From assembly GCA_934045075.1 (NCBI GenBank), contig OW203721.1, forward strand, positions 18,644,714 to 18,708,713: 64,000 bases of DNA, given 5' to 3'. Under the pieces are notes generated by a model, which saw only the letters and a program-made list of their open reading frames with translations, was not told where the DNA came from and did no database searches. Of the stretch, positions 12,201 to 20,931 are shown piece after piece. Source of the stretch: Yponomeuta sedellus. Its lineage: Eukaryota > Arthropoda > Insecta > Lepidoptera > Yponomeutidae. Positions within the stretch are counted from its first letter, which is position 1; every line of letters starts with the position of its first letter. The translations under genes and the position numbers were made by a program.

Positions 12201-13300
12201 CCAAGGATAAAGTAAGATAAAGGCTAATAATAAAACAGTAAGGTAGAGAAAATTAATTAAGTATAAGTTTTTTGTTTAGATTTGTAGATCGTATGTCTAT
12301 GGAAAATTTTAGCCTTCCAGACGGCGGGACATAGCAAAACTATAAGGGCTCCTTATTGATCATGGAACCCTGAAAGTGATATTGAATGAGCGGGACACAC
12401 CGGGAGACGTGGCGAAACCGTAACTAAAAATTATAATACCGTGCGAGCAAACGGAAATTCCGAAGATGCACGACGGCGCTCTTAATAGGCCAGGAAGTGG
12501 AACCAGTTAATGCAACGATCAAATTACCACGCCGTCCAGACCTACCCGAATAATTGCTATATTGTAAAGCTTATAGGTAGGTACTAAGATAATTAAGTTT
12601 TCATCGTAAATATAGAGCTGATAAAAGTAGAACTTGTGTGAGGTGGTAAACCGTTTAATAAATAATAAAGCTGTGTTTATTTTATTTATAACTAGCTGAC
12701 CCAGCGAACTTCGTACCGCCTAACAGTCGATTTTTAATAAAAAAAAATTCCCTCTGTAAGAACCATTCTCGTACTTCAAGAAATATTCTAAAAGAAGAAT
12801 TAGCGAAATCGGTTCAGCTGCTCTCGAGATTTGCGCTTACATTCAGCGAATCATTTTTATATTATAGATATATAAACAGGAAACATAATTAAAAACAAAA
12901 TAAGTAGGTAAAAGATTTTTATGTAGTCAGGTCTAGTTTAAATGTAAAGTAGTAATGCAAAAATTAAGGAAATCTCAAAAATGGGTGACGTAATTTAAAA
13001 TTTTTAAAATGATAGACAGAATTAAAGAAATATCAAAAAAAAAATGTATACAGAGGTTTGCACCGTTACAAACTCACCTCTTTGAACTTTGGCTCGGCCA
13101 TGTTTCTTCGAACCATAGTCCTTAGCCTTGTCTTGTCCAAGGCGAGGGTCACAAAGCAATGCTTCCAATAGGGACTGGACCATGCCACTCGCTTCGCCTC
13201 CAGCACTATCACGCCGACCTGATCATCATAGTAAAGTTGTTCAGGCGACAACTGATCAAACTTTACTTCGCTTAACTCGTTGATGTACCAGTGAGTGTGT
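52..13300 (-). CDS. Ferlin family protein, eight exons, 3' part outside the window
   Basis: Ferlins are large tail-anchored proteins with five to seven C2 domains that act in membrane fusion and repair. Eight minus-strand exons with GT-AG borders join with matching phases: 13300-13078, 11861-11717, 10537-10402, 3211-3067, 2369-2189, 1596-1394, 865-721, 230-52. The joined protein follows the ferlin order from C2B through C2C to the region after it. Recognisable family matches are the HQxKW end of C2B, TYNPVYNEK in C2C, GFLPTFGP, QMEEFCLF, and a P-x8-PDFRFRMY segment that aligns with the ferlin SWWPDQRRRLY motif. The stop, transmembrane anchor and N-terminus are not seen. The 7.2-kb intron 3212-10401 contains a carboxypeptidase-like gene on the other strand. 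The Asp-Pro pair usual in the first calcium loop is absent in both C2 domains seen, so calcium binding is doubtful (inference). It could be orthologous to fly misfire, but I cannot separate insect ferlin paralogues. Confidence 0.85.
721..865 (-). CDS. Ferlin exon: post-C2C 'MEEF' segment
   Basis: 48 codons plus one base, acceptor GCCTTCAG and donor GTAAAA. It contains QMEEFCLFCPLFEVSLLD, matching KMEEFFLFGAFLEASMID of known ferlins, a region between C2C and the FerA/FerB segments. Confidence 0.85.
1394..1596 (-). CDS. Ferlin exon: C2C end and following segment
   Basis: Two carried bases plus 67 codons, phase 0 out at GTGAGA. It encodes GFLPTFGPTLLQLY (ferlin GFLPTLGPAWVNMY) and later GGPFYGGALLVAVET (ferlin GVSFRARLLLGLAVEI). 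An internal GTAAGT after codon 17 looks like a donor, but the frame continues with family similarity, so it is read through here. Confidence 0.85.
1786..1985 (-). repeat. Dispersed repeat with (GAA)n tail
   Basis: Shares nearly 200 bases with 23440-23690 in opposite orientation, ending in ATATAGCCTGAAGAAGAAGAAG. Probably a LINE or SINE tail. Lies in a ferlin intron. Confidence 0.7.
1984..2021. repeat. Perfect 17-bp hairpin
   Basis: ATTAGAGAGAGATATGG and its exact complement with a GTAA loop, at the edge of the dispersed repeat in a ferlin intron. Confidence 0.85.
2189..2369 (-). CDS. Ferlin exon: core of C2C
   Basis: 60 codons plus one base. It opens with GKTDVQQRTYNPVYNEK and continues FPSLCTRVTFEV and HLELRDISHEG. 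These align with ferlin GKTSVxxxxYxPVWNE, FPPLCxRxxxQ and HFIDLRKISNDG, making this the clearest ferlin segment in the window. The donor GTGCCA is weak but phase-compatible with the next exon. Confidence 0.9.
3067..3211 (-). CDS. Ferlin exon: start of C2C
   Basis: One carried base then 48 codons ending in phase 0 at a GTAAGT donor; acceptor TTTTTTCAG. It encodes ECQWANYMISVYQAFGLTKL and then STFVRVSFCNLT. Ferlins normally have VDPYVQVSF here, so the loop-1 Asp-Pro is replaced by Pro-Ser. Confidence 0.85.
3212..4043. other. Ferlin intron 5' of the carboxypeptidase-like gene
   Basis: Holds a LINE tail near 3390-3450 and a dispersed repeat at 3560-3745 that ends TTTGCACCGTTACAAAC. The repeat has relatives at 12870-13075 and (reversed) 37800-37960; then come the candidate promoters. 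Confidence 0.5.
3752..3987 (+). promoter_or_regulatory. Candidate core promoters of the carboxypeptidase-like gene
   Basis: Two TATA/initiator pairs precede the ATG. One is TATATAA at 3752 with an arthropod initiator TCAGT at 3782, start 32 bases downstream (5' UTR about 260 bases). The other is ATAAAG at 3948 with TCAGT at 3983 (5' UTR about 60 bases, more usual for insect digestive enzymes). Which is used is unknown. Confidence 0.45.
4044..4155 (+). CDS. Carboxypeptidase-like exon 1: signal peptide
   Basis: 37 codons plus one base. The ATG is preceded by AAA and opens a hydrophobic leader (MISNIFVLFIAFGAVISS) followed by the start of the propeptide. Donor GTATGT. Confidence 0.85.
4044..9448 (+). 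CDS. M14 zinc-carboxypeptidase-like protein, complete, probably inactive
   Basis: Eight exons with GT-AG borders and matching phases: 4044-4155, 4805-4982, 6022-6236, 6450-6625, 7588-7708, 8135-8358, 8537-8621, 9186-9448. They give 457 residues, a normal length for an insect preprocarboxypeptidase. Residues 1-18 are a signal peptide, about 19-115 the propeptide, and the rest the M14 fold. Conserved: the zinc-site Glu in GREW (E179), the second zinc His in SFHEY (H315), R235, N259-R260 and Y371. Changed: the first zinc ligand of the HxRE motif is Asn (N176), and the position of the catalytic Glu (E270 of bovine CPA) is Gly (G394). Such proteins normally remove C-terminal residues from peptides in the gut lumen. 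This one is predicted to be secreted but catalytically weak or dead (inference). All exons are intact, so it is not a simple pseudogene. It lies wholly inside a ferlin intron, in antisense. Confidence 0.88.
4805..4982 (+). CDS. Carboxypeptidase-like exon 2: propeptide
   Basis: Acceptor TTTTCAG. It encodes a propeptide-like segment (FLKTLAHRNDVEFWDF ... IKVIVAPSYEQKF). It ends after two bases of a codon at donor GTGAGC; reading past it meets TGA at once, which supports the splice. Confidence 0.85.
5074..5669. mobile_element. Palindromic MITE-like element in carboxypeptidase-like intron 2
   Basis: Ends CTAATTGGCCATGCT and, in reverse complement, CCAATTGGCCATGCT, with further matching blocks inside (AGTCCATATTTTT / GGTCCATATTTTT; TGACGTCA / TGACGCCA). 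The centre holds a hairpin of TTATTTTCTCTGTG and its complement near 5345-5380. Confidence 0.6.
6022..6236 (+). CDS. Carboxypeptidase-like exon 3: propeptide end, start of catalytic fold
   Basis: Completes the split codon and encodes a segment beginning LINKQKAG, followed by YQSLEQIDSWLENLLEKYPD and VTIGKSHDGRDLKG. These are the usual start of the M14 domain ('Y...I..WL..L...YP', 'IG.S.EGR.LK'). Donor GTAAAT, phase 1. Confidence 0.9.
6450..6625 (+). CDS. Carboxypeptidase-like exon 4: degenerate zinc motif
   Basis: Encodes IIEGTINGREWMSAAVV, where active members have a His at the Asn (IEGGIHAREW). The Glu ligand and Arg-Glu-Trp are kept. It ends VINPDGYAYSFEE, the conserved NPDGY turn, in phase 0 at donor GTACCT. 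Confidence 0.9.
6752..7397. mobile_element. 646-bp foldback MITE flanked by TA
   Basis: The ends CAGGGTGTCTCATTCAAATC and its reverse complement are flanked by TA on both sides (6750-6751, 7398-7399). The two arms, each about 270 bases, are near-perfect inverted repeats meeting near 7075. Each arm carries a GGGTTCGATTCCCG-like stretch resembling a tRNA B box. Lies in carboxypeptidase-like intron 4. Confidence 0.85.
7588..7708 (+). CDS. Carboxypeptidase-like exon 5: substrate carboxylate-binding residues
   Basis: Encodes RRFWKKNRHGKYLRSC ... HGVDLNRNFDISWL. R235, N259 and R260 match Arg127, Asn144 and Arg145 of bovine carboxypeptidase A, so the carboxylate-binding pocket appears preserved. 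Acceptor GGTTTCAG, donor GTGAGC, phase 1. Confidence 0.9.
8135..8358 (+). CDS. Carboxypeptidase-like exon 6: second zinc histidine
   Basis: Encodes NNPCSNNFGGSGPLSEQET and YYLSFHEYLPVILIPYGH. H315 corresponds to zinc ligand His196. Phase 0 out at GTAAGA. Confidence 0.9.
8537..8621 (+). CDS. Carboxypeptidase-like exon 7
   Basis: 28 codons plus one base (SAKSGAERVKRKFGIEYKVG). It fits the helix before the specificity loop. Acceptor TTTTCAG, donor GTAAGT. Confidence 0.85.
9186..9448 (+). CDS. Carboxypeptidase-like exon 8: C-terminus, catalytic Glu lost
   Basis: Begins with the residue equal to Tyr248 (YPTSSSSIDH), then GVPRAYQIGVGEYQDYGYLT. Aligned on the YGxLxP block, the position of Glu270 is Gly; a Glu three residues later (E397) is not at the catalytic spot. 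There is a charged C-terminal tail and a TGA stop at 9446-9448. Confidence 0.9.
9531..9536 (+). terminator. Candidate poly(A) signal ATTAAA
   Basis: ATTAAA, the commonest variant of AATAAA, occurs 83 bases after the carboxypeptidase-like stop codon. No exact AATAAA is closer. Confidence 0.4.
9730..9930 (-). mobile_element. tRNA-derived SINE
   Basis: Reverse-oriented relative of 48125-48325 (B box GGGTTCGAACCCGG, body AACATGTAAATATCCAAGACC). Lies in the ferlin intron just 3' of the carboxypeptidase-like gene. Confidence 0.7.
10185..10290 (+). repeat. LINE 3' tail
   Basis: CCAAAGGTTGTTTGGAAGAG, a 'TTTTAGTAACAAGGCCG' block and TATGTACAATGAAG match the common lepidopteran LINE tail. Similar tails lie at 3390-3450 (+), 59665-59775 (+), 5833-5905 (-), 38826-38945 (-) and 43625-43775 (-). 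Confidence 0.65.
10402..10537 (-). CDS. Ferlin exon: C2B end and linker to C2C
   Basis: Two carried bases, 44 codons, two bases out. It begins HHQQKWYQL and continues GPVGLISLDISI, the conserved ferlin end of C2B (HxxxKW, then GxKGYxKxDI). The donor GTAAGG at 10401 opens the 7.2-kb intron that houses the carboxypeptidase-like gene. Confidence 0.85.
10665..10770 (+). repeat. 105-bp dispersed repeat, copy A
   Basis: About 105 bases (TTAGAATATACCTCGGGC ... ACTACTTCCTGCT) nearly identical to 19563-19668, same orientation. Confidence 0.8.
11717..11861 (-). CDS. Ferlin exon: second half of C2B
   Basis: 145 bases, phase 0 in and phase 1 out, acceptor TTTTTCAG and donor GTGAAC. It encodes YFDFDLYKNEQT followed by LGVTNIPLRDIW, matching the ferlin 'NEYFVFDF ... 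GSFKMDVG' stretch. It joins in frame to PKFKE of the preceding exon and to HHQQKW of the next. Confidence 0.82.
13078..13300 (-). CDS. Ferlin exon: first half of C2B
   Basis: 74 codons after one carried base, ending in phase 0 at a GTGAGT donor. It contains QLYYDDQVGVIVLEAKRV, the first two strands of a ferlin C2B (family form QIGVxVxEAxxL). The 5' border uses a weak acceptor (GAAGTAG at 13301) and may be elsewhere. The 3' part of the exon is firm. Confidence 0.7.
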
Positions 13301-13999
13301 CTACTTCAGTAGGAGGTTTGAGCAGTTATTATTACACGTAAAATTTCTTTAGCAAACGAAGAATATATGCGCTGATGGTTCACCTTTAAGAATGGAGAGT
13401 AACTTAAGTAACTTTAACAGTGGAGAGCAAATATACTTTTACATCTGCGTAGTTTTTTCTACTACTCCTATGTAGTTTTTTGTATACTCTTGAAGTTTTC
13501 TTACTCTCTATACCATGCCAAGACAAGTTTAAATACTAGTGCATCGAGAGTACAAGGAAGTTAATAGAACCGGGAATTCAATGCAAGAGATAGGAAGGCG
13601 GTCGATTCATTGATTATTTTACACATTGACTACTTGACTACGAGTACCACTGAATTCTCTATAATTATGTACTTGTAGGAAGGCACCTATGATTGTTACC
13701 CACCAGTTTATGTCTCAAAGAGAATCACAATTGTATTGACCTGCAATTATGGAGGCGAATCACCCGCCGTAAACCAAGCTAACGAGATCCATTTCGAGAC
13801 ATCGCCGACGAATTTGTTCAGAATCTCTTTGTGTATAAGCAGGTAAGCAATTAAACGTAAAAGAGGGCGGATTGACCGGTCTAGAATTAAAAACTACAGC
13901 TTTATGAATATGTTCATAAATAAATCCGCCATAAATAAGCGCCGAGACAACTTCAGTGGTCCGAATTTTAATAGGCAGCAGCGTTCCCATTGTTTTGGA

Positions 14000-14450
14000 T
14001 TGCAAAAAGAACGAGCATCGACCGCGAAGGCGACGTCGGGACGAGACCTATACGGGGCCTGAGAGCAGTGTTACATAATTTACGAGGTTTCCACTGAATG
14101 TAACCTGAAAATACTGCGCGTTCGTTTCCGCATTGGAGCCTTCGCGAGCTTCAGGACGTGTAGCGGACGACTTGAAGCCCCGCCGCCAAGCCACGCAGGG
14201 CCGCGGTCTCAGCGCCATCTCAGAGCAAATCTCCTTTAAATAAATCAATGCAGAGGGCAGCGACAGTTTGATTACGCTCAATGACGTGCAGCTGAATGAC
14301 AGTGTTGACAAACCGGTTTGGTTTTCGTGCACTCCCACGGCAGTTGCTGAAACGGAACCGTACAAAAAGAGGCCGCGGCAATGAGGATTTTATTGGTTTT
14401 TCTCGTGCTTGCCGAAGACCGAAACTTCGCTGCATTCCATAGGGCTGCGC
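14000..14450 (-). repeat. GC-rich uncharacterised segment
   Basis: A compositional island between candidate ferlin exons, with overlapping minus-strand frames of 70-156 codons that switch frame. I see no known domain; it is more likely a decayed repeat than an exon. Confidence 0.35.
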
Positions 14451-15297
14451 TCATGCTAAAGCCCTTCTGCGTATCAGCATGAATCACTGTCTTTGTGCTC
14501 ATGGCATCAAAATCGCTACAGTGAATCATGAAAGGAGTAGCAGAAAATTCTTTTATCGACTTGTATGTACTAATATGATATTTTCGTGAAATTTTTGAGC
14601 AGTTCAAGGTTCCTAAACTACGAGAGAACAGTGTACCTACCGTAGATCTTTTAGAAATGAAAATTGAATAAAGAAACATTGGTAGCATAGATTGATTCTG
14701 AAAGAAGGCCCTGGATGGAAGGCAAGCTGGATGTCGCTTTAGTCTCATGTATAGATGTAACGGGTTTTGAAATAGCTTATTATTGTGCAGGCAGTCTGAG
14801 CAGGATGTAGGGATTTATAAGTACCTACTCGAAGGCACCTAGATGGACATTATGCAGTTTTTGCTTCGATGCAGAGCCTGCCAACTCTGGTTATCTTATA
14901 AATAATGCAGGACTGTAGTCAACATAGTATGTTCTCGTGAGTCAGCTCGCAAGAAAGTTTTTGCTTTATTTGCTATCAGATGCGCTTACATTGACAAAGG
15001 TACAATCGACAACTGATCGGCCTTTACATTTTTCTTGTAAAATAAGCCATAACGTAGGTAACCATAGCGGCTGGCCCATGTAATGGGGCCCTTGGGGAGA
15101 GGGGAGGGGAAGAAAACCAGGCGTCAATTTCAGGACTTAAAAAAAAAGAATTAATAAAAGATCCTGACGACAGAAAGAAATGAAATAAAAAGAAATGTCA
15201 GCAAGAAAAAAAAAATCTTTGTTATTTTCTGCTTAGCGATAAAATATTTTTAAATTACTTTTTTACCTTCATTGGCATTAGAGCATTTCGGGCTCAC

Positions 15298-15388
15298 CAA
15301 ATCGTACAAAGATGTTCTGTGGTACAAAGTAATACGGCGCGTCATTAACGTACAAAAGTACTTGAATACATCCCGGCATCAGTGTAAG
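15298..15388 (-). CDS. Candidate upstream ferlin exon (possible C2A strand)
   Basis: A 91-base segment is bounded by a good acceptor (TTTTCAG before 15388) and donor (GTGAGC after 15298). It is open in phase 0 and reads like C2 beta strands: CIQVLLYVNDAPYYF then FVRFG. It leaves phase 1, whereas the next exon at 13300 expects phase 2, so at least one exon in between is not identified, or this exon belongs elsewhere. C2A followed by a linker would be expected here in a ferlin. Confidence 0.45.
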
Positions 15389-15639
15389 CTGAAAATTAAA
15401 CGGTGCGAATAAGCGTGATATTTACGACGAATGAGTCTGTGTTATTTTGTACCCATAACCTATAAATGTAAATGGACATAATTTTTCTGATTTTTTAAAT
15501 GTATAGGTAATCATTCGTTTTCCAAAATACGAGAACAATTAAAAAAACAATGGCACTGACCATAAGACGCCCGACCATAGTTTTTTTTTCGATTTTATAA
15601 CCGTTCCTTCAGATCTGGTTAACTAAAAAAATATTTTTA

Positions 15640-16104
15640 ATCCTTATCTACATACATACATAATCTCACGCCTGTATCCCAGAGGGGTCAGAGACCAGGG
15701 ACTGCCACGATCCTGACAGATCACCTTCTCGTCATCAACGTTCATAAGTCGTTGCATGCACGCTCGCCGGTTCCGGGTACTTTTTATCTTTCCCTTTGCT
15801 AATACATCCCTTATTTGGTCGATGTAAGTCCGTCTGGGACGTCCCTTACTAGCCCTTCCACTCACATTCGCAATATATATGTGTTTCGTCACTCTTTCTT
15901 CCTTCATCCTCTCCACATGTCCAAACCAACGCAACATTCCTTTCTCAATAAATTCTAGTCACTACATCCTCTTTCAGTCAACAACGTTCTCTAATCAGAC
16001 TATTGCGTATCCTGTCATTCAAAGTAACACTACACATACTTCTCAAGGACCTAATTTCTACTGCATTAATTGCAATTGCTTCTTTTGCCACACCTAAGTC
16101 TCGC
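15640..16104 (-). mobile_element. RTE-type LINE fragment, C-terminal reverse transcriptase part
   Basis: Minus-strand reading gives MLRWFGHVERMKEERVTKHI, GRPRRTYIDQI and TRNRRACMQRLM, the standard end of RTE-clade polyproteins. It continues at 16641-16915 beyond an inserted LINE tail. The 3' tail is a (CATA)n-like run near 15650. Confidence 0.8.
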
Positions 16105-16640
16105 TACCATACATAAGTGTTGGGACCAGACGCCTTCAGCGTCCATTCAAAAACCTCCTTCTTGACATCCCCGTGCATGGTACGGCAGGCTATGCGAATT
16201 CTTTCATTGTGACAGCAGTGCGCTTGTGGAACGCGCTGCCCCTATACGCCAGGCCCAGTCAGTTGATGGATGTGTTTAAGAGTAGAATCCATAAGCACTA
16301 CTTCGGACTTCAGAGTAATACTCCTATATAGGTATATTTTTGTAGTTTATATATATATCTATGTAGGTATGTATATATGCATATTTATATCGTTATAATG
16401 TGTATTCTAAGTATTTATGTTATCCATTCGGTATATTGATTAGTTTTTTTTTGGTTTTAACTTAAACGATGCGATTTTATTAAATTATGATACTTAATTT
16501 ATTTACTATAACTCTCCGGGCACTACCCGCACTACTATCCACATAACCAAAGGTTAACTGGAAGAAAATACTCATTAGTATTAAGCTCGCTTTTCTACAA
16601 ATATGCTTATTGTGCAATAAAGAATTTTCTAATCTAATCT
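16105..16640 (+). mobile_element. Jockey/R1-like LINE 3' end inserted into the RTE fragment
   Basis: Plus-strand reading gives VTAVRLWNALPLYARPSQ and VFKSRIHKHYF, the usual C-terminus of Jockey/R1-type RT. It is followed by the GGTTAACTGGAAG tail and ends AATAAAG then (TCTAA)n. Confidence 0.75.
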
Positions 16641-16915
16641 AATGAGTAGCCAATCTAGCTCTTTTGGAGATTTTTCGGCTGCACTCAATGGAGTGCAAGG
16701 CACCGTTTACAAAATTTCCCGCTTTTACTCTTCTTTCTATATCACCTTCACACTTTCCATCCCTCGTAAACAGGCTCCCCAAATAGGCAAATTCTTTTAC
16801 ATGTTCCACTCTTTCGCCTCTAATCGTTATCTTGCAATAAATAAATAAAATAAATAAATATTCATGGACATATAAATCTAATCGTTATCTTGCAATCCTT
16901 ATCTATTTTTCAAAT
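16641..16915 (-). mobile_element. RTE-type LINE fragment, continuation
   Basis: Minus-strand translation contains EFAYLGSLFTRDGKCEGDIE and RRVKAGNFVNGALHSIE, the RTE 'YLGS' block that precedes the part at 15640-16104. Frameshifts and a short A/T insertion near 16840 show decay. Confidence 0.75.
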
Positions 16916-18440
16916 CTAGCGCCATATGTTGATTTCAATCTAAATCGGGGTTAAAATGACCTCTTAAAATTGTCAACCAAATTCGAAGTCAGTATTGCAG
17001 TCTCTAACTTTTTCGCACGTCAGTAAAACGTTGAGTGTTCCTTTATGACCGCCCAGAGGTCGAACGGCTTGACGGCGTTCCACAGCTAAGGTGTCAAATG
17101 AAATGTATAAATGCCCATAACATCAACAAAATAAACTTATCCCCGATTACTCGTAAACTAACAGTATGTTAATCGACAGACTTTTGAAACTATGTAATAG
17201 AAAACTATTCTAAAACCAACAAAAAAATATACACAAAAAAATTCATAAAGATTGATGAAGCCGGAGGAGTTCGATAATAAACATTGTGTCACGATATTTT
17301 ATAATGCCCATTATAAAAACATAAAAAACGACTCTCAAAATGTCTGAAGCAAGCCTAGATACCTATTCTATAGAGAGTCCTATGTCAAGCTTTAAAAAAA
17401 AATTACATTGATAAATAAATTACAAAAGTCTGTCATTAGATTGAATGTTCGGCAGTTTTAGTTATTATTTCAAAAGAAACTGCATTCTTACCGGAGCTAT
17501 TAATTTATTTGCAAAAGGTTCATTGACTTTCGATGCAATGCAACACATGCATCCGATTATCCGAAAAGTCGAAAAGCTAGTAAAGCTATAAGTTTGTATC
17601 ATTAAATAATAACAGTCAGGTATTCGATACATCGAGTTGTGTCAAAGGCCGAAATTCGCCGGCAATGCGGCCCCACCGAACAGTAGCTTGTTAAAATAGC
17701 TCAATTCAATTTATTACATAGCATCGATATTTTAATGAACTGATCCAGATGTTTTATCAGCAGGTTATAACTTATGGACAGACAATTCATGGAACTCGAT
17801 TTCGACTTCTGCTTGATAATTTAAATGTGGTGTTTAATTTTCTACAAGTTCCACAAGCGCAAAATATGGAAGATTTTTATAAAAACTGTATTTGCACGGA
17901 TATTTACTAGATAAAAAGAATTTACCTATTTTGGAACGTAACTTCATTGTTTTTATAGTAATTTTTGCAGAGGTTGGTAAACTAACAGTTAATGCTTTCA
18001 AAAAGACGCCTGTCACCTGTCTTTTGCCACTTCCGAAACGTTTCCGCCACTTCCGAAATTGTAAAATGTAAAATTAAACGAGTAAATATCCGTACAAATA
18101 CTGTTTTTATTAGGTCTAGTGTTCATGTTAACCTTAGAAAATACTATGGAAGATTATGTTATGGTGTATTTTATATGTATTTTTGTATTTATTATTTAAT
18201 AGGTAAGCCAACAGCCCTCTTAATAAACGCTTTTACTTGAGGTTAATCAGTTTTAGCTTTATAAAGTTGCCAATTAAAGGCGCACACGGCATTCAAATTC
18301 CTATGTTCAATCCTGAGATTCAGGTTTCATTTAGATGTTTTCCTTGATACAGCTATCACTTGCTAACTGTATACTGCTGCTAATGTTGACAAGTGTACGT
18401 AGCTTAATCCGTACATAACACAAGTGTAAGAAAACCAACT

Positions 18441-18513
18441 CATGGCGACGGGATTCGAACCCACGAGATCCCGAATGTGAGACCGGTGATTTTGCGCTCC
18501 GCTGCCACCGTTT
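18441..18513 (-). repeat. tRNA-like SINE head
   Basis: The minus strand reads GGGTTCGAATCCCGTCGCC after an A-box-like GGCAGCGGAGCGC. Similar B boxes without clear partners are at 32163-32180 (-) and 62770-62786 (+). Confidence 0.45.
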
Positions 18514-19014
18514 TTAACGTGGCATTTAATGAAACAATTAACGTGATGACGAATACATATTATTGGAGTAAAATAAGGTTGAAGCAGTGGGAATGAGCTA
18601 TTTTAGAACTGTAAAACCTAAAAATGGATTATACTTTCGTTGTCCAATTTTAGGCTGGCAAAGGTAAATACATCCTCTATGGGGCGATACAAGATCCCCA
18701 AGAACCCCAAAGCGCCTTAAATTTCTTTGTCTATTTGATGCTACGAACAATTTACAAGGAAAAGCAAATAATTAAACTCGTATTTGTTTGGAACTATCGT
18801 GTGTATAATGTATAGTTTTCTATGATTATTCAACTCTACATATTTCGTTAATAATGCATAAGCTTTACCTTACTTATTTTAGTAATATACCTACAATACC
18901 TAAGTAATCAATTGTATATTTCGTTTCATTTAGCTTTGGCCCGAGTGTAAATAATGATTTTAAACACTATCAATGTTAAGGAATGTATATAGAGGTTGAC
19001 ATTTCTTCATTAAA

Positions 19015-19228
19015 AACACAACATAACCTTATGCTTGTATCGCAGAGAGATGGACAAAAACCAGGGATTGCCACTTGCTACAACCCTGATAGATCACCTT
19101 CGCTCCATCAACGTACACTAGTCGTTGCACGGATGCAAGCCGGTCTCGTGTACTTTTTATCTTGCCCTTTGCTAATACATCCCCTATTTGGTCCAAGTAT
19201 GTCCGTATGCCCGCCCTTCCGATCTACA
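19015..19228 (-). mobile_element. RTE-type LINE 3' fragment
   Basis: Same orientation as, and about 75% similar by eye to, 15660-15850 (shared GTACTTTTTATCTT, CTTTGCTAATACATCCC). Disrupted frame. Confidence 0.7.
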
Positions 19229-19562
19229 GTAATAATAATAATAACAATATTTTATATTAGATAAATCAAAATCCATATTAAAAATAACACAATAAATTAA
19301 ACAAAGAGAGGACAAACAGCGCAAAAATTCTTACTAATAAATTATTACTAATAGACACGATTTTGCTTCTGTGAGACTGGAGAGTGTAAGTTCATCTAGT
19401 GTCTCAGAAACGGACCGTCCATACGGTCAGCCACCGCCCCCATTAATTAATGAGATGAAAAAGTGACCTAGGTTGAGCAAATAACGCGGTTTCCGTTCTT
19501 CAATGATCTCTATCAACCGTTTGCTTACATGTAGACGAAAGCTTAATGAAACGACATACAGT

Positions 19563-19668
19563 TTGTTAGCCTTTAGAATATACCTCGGGCTCTAGAGTAG
19601 GCTTCGGTTTTCGCCGAAAGCACACGAGTGTAATACTACTTCCTGCTGTGTATAAAACTTTTCTTCAC
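19563..19668 (+). repeat. 105-bp dispersed repeat, copy B
   Basis: Second copy of the 10665-10770 repeat, about 96% identical by eye. Confidence 0.8.
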
Positions 19669-20931
19669 TATTTTGAAAAGTTATGTAAATTAAACGTCAT
19701 ATTAGTTCCGATATTTCTATTACACGAATATATCCGATTATATCCGATAGCAACCGAGATATATTCTGAAAGCTAACAGACTGTACATAATTATAGGTCG
19801 GTACAATCGACAGCTCGGTGATCGATAGACACATGCACTCCACTGAGTTACACAACGAATGACTTTGCCACAAAAGTGCAGCTGTCAGCTGTGCATCGAC
19901 AGTTTTTAAAACATACAATTTTATAAATGTTAGATAGACTTTATTGTAGGTACTATCTAAGTCTAAAACCGTCATCGAGATACGGTGTTCTTTAAGTATT
20001 TTTGTTAGGTTTTTTATGAAAAACCTACTGGAATTCTACTGGCCGATTTCTGAATTCAGAATTTCACTGAGTAAATACTTAAGTAACGTTATGTCACGCT
20101 CTTTTCTGAGAAATCCGAAAAAAATCATTACAGTTTTAAGTTAACTATATCCTTAGCTTAAATTAGGTATACTATATTATATACGGTCTAAAAAATAAAA
20201 AAATAGGAGCTCTAAATAAATTAATTGTGATTATGCCCTTATATTAGGTGATATCTTATGTCTTTTCATGTAAAGTACTTTGGTTGACTAGTATCACTAA
20301 AATATACTTTCTAAAAAGATTACATTACACATACTCACATCTGGATCTCGCAAGGATAAGCAGAGATCACGGTTTGCAACTCGCCATTGTCATTAATTAG
20401 TCGAAGTTTATACTCTTACGCATTGGGTACTGTTTATCATGTTCAAAGAACGTAGCGAATACATTTAATTTTTTTACATGTCTTATTTTTCCCTATTTTC
20501 TAAAATAGTAATATAATTTTAATTTATTTACAGGCTAATAGTGTCTACGCTACAATGCCTATTTTCTAGTAACTTGTTAATTATACAACTATGTCACAAA
20601 ACTTCAAATCCGGTCAGTTATTACCTGCATCGATATATCACCTGTCTTAGTAGGTATCTCTGTATTATCACAAAATAAAAATAATTGTTTACAGATTGCA
20701 AACACTTCCATCACCACTGCAATGAACAATCTTGGAGTTAGCGTGCAAGTACACAAACGTATACAGATTATTACAGCCACTTTCTATATTGCACTGGACA
20801 CCGTAGGATGCTTAATTTTAGGGAAAGTAGTAACGTAACCAATTCACATAAACACGCCTCTTCTTGAAAATTATTTACTCCAAGCTTTCAGCTTCCTCTT
20901 TGAAAAAGTCAAGTCTCGCATTGTCCCCGTG

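Larger units (their letters stand above)
9449..15297. other. Ferlin introns and upstream sequence
   Basis: Contains a SINE (9730), a LINE tail (10185), the 105-bp repeat (10665), a GC-rich stretch without clear coding sense (11430-11640), a terminal motif of the tRNA/TIR family (12160), and the GC-rich segment at 14000. The rest is AT-rich with no recognised gene. Confidence 0.5.
16916..20931. other. Intergenic region between ferlin and apterous
   Basis: An RTE fragment, one 105-bp repeat and a tRNA-like head are the only recognised items. A short repeat (CACTAAGTAAATACTTAAGT type) at 20060-20110 recurs twice at 22660-22765. Confidence 0.5.

Noticed and set aside
14048..14748. Overlapping minus-strand frames up to 156 codons
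   Set aside because: They swap frames, overlap each other, and show no ferlin or other domain. Treated as a decayed repeat.
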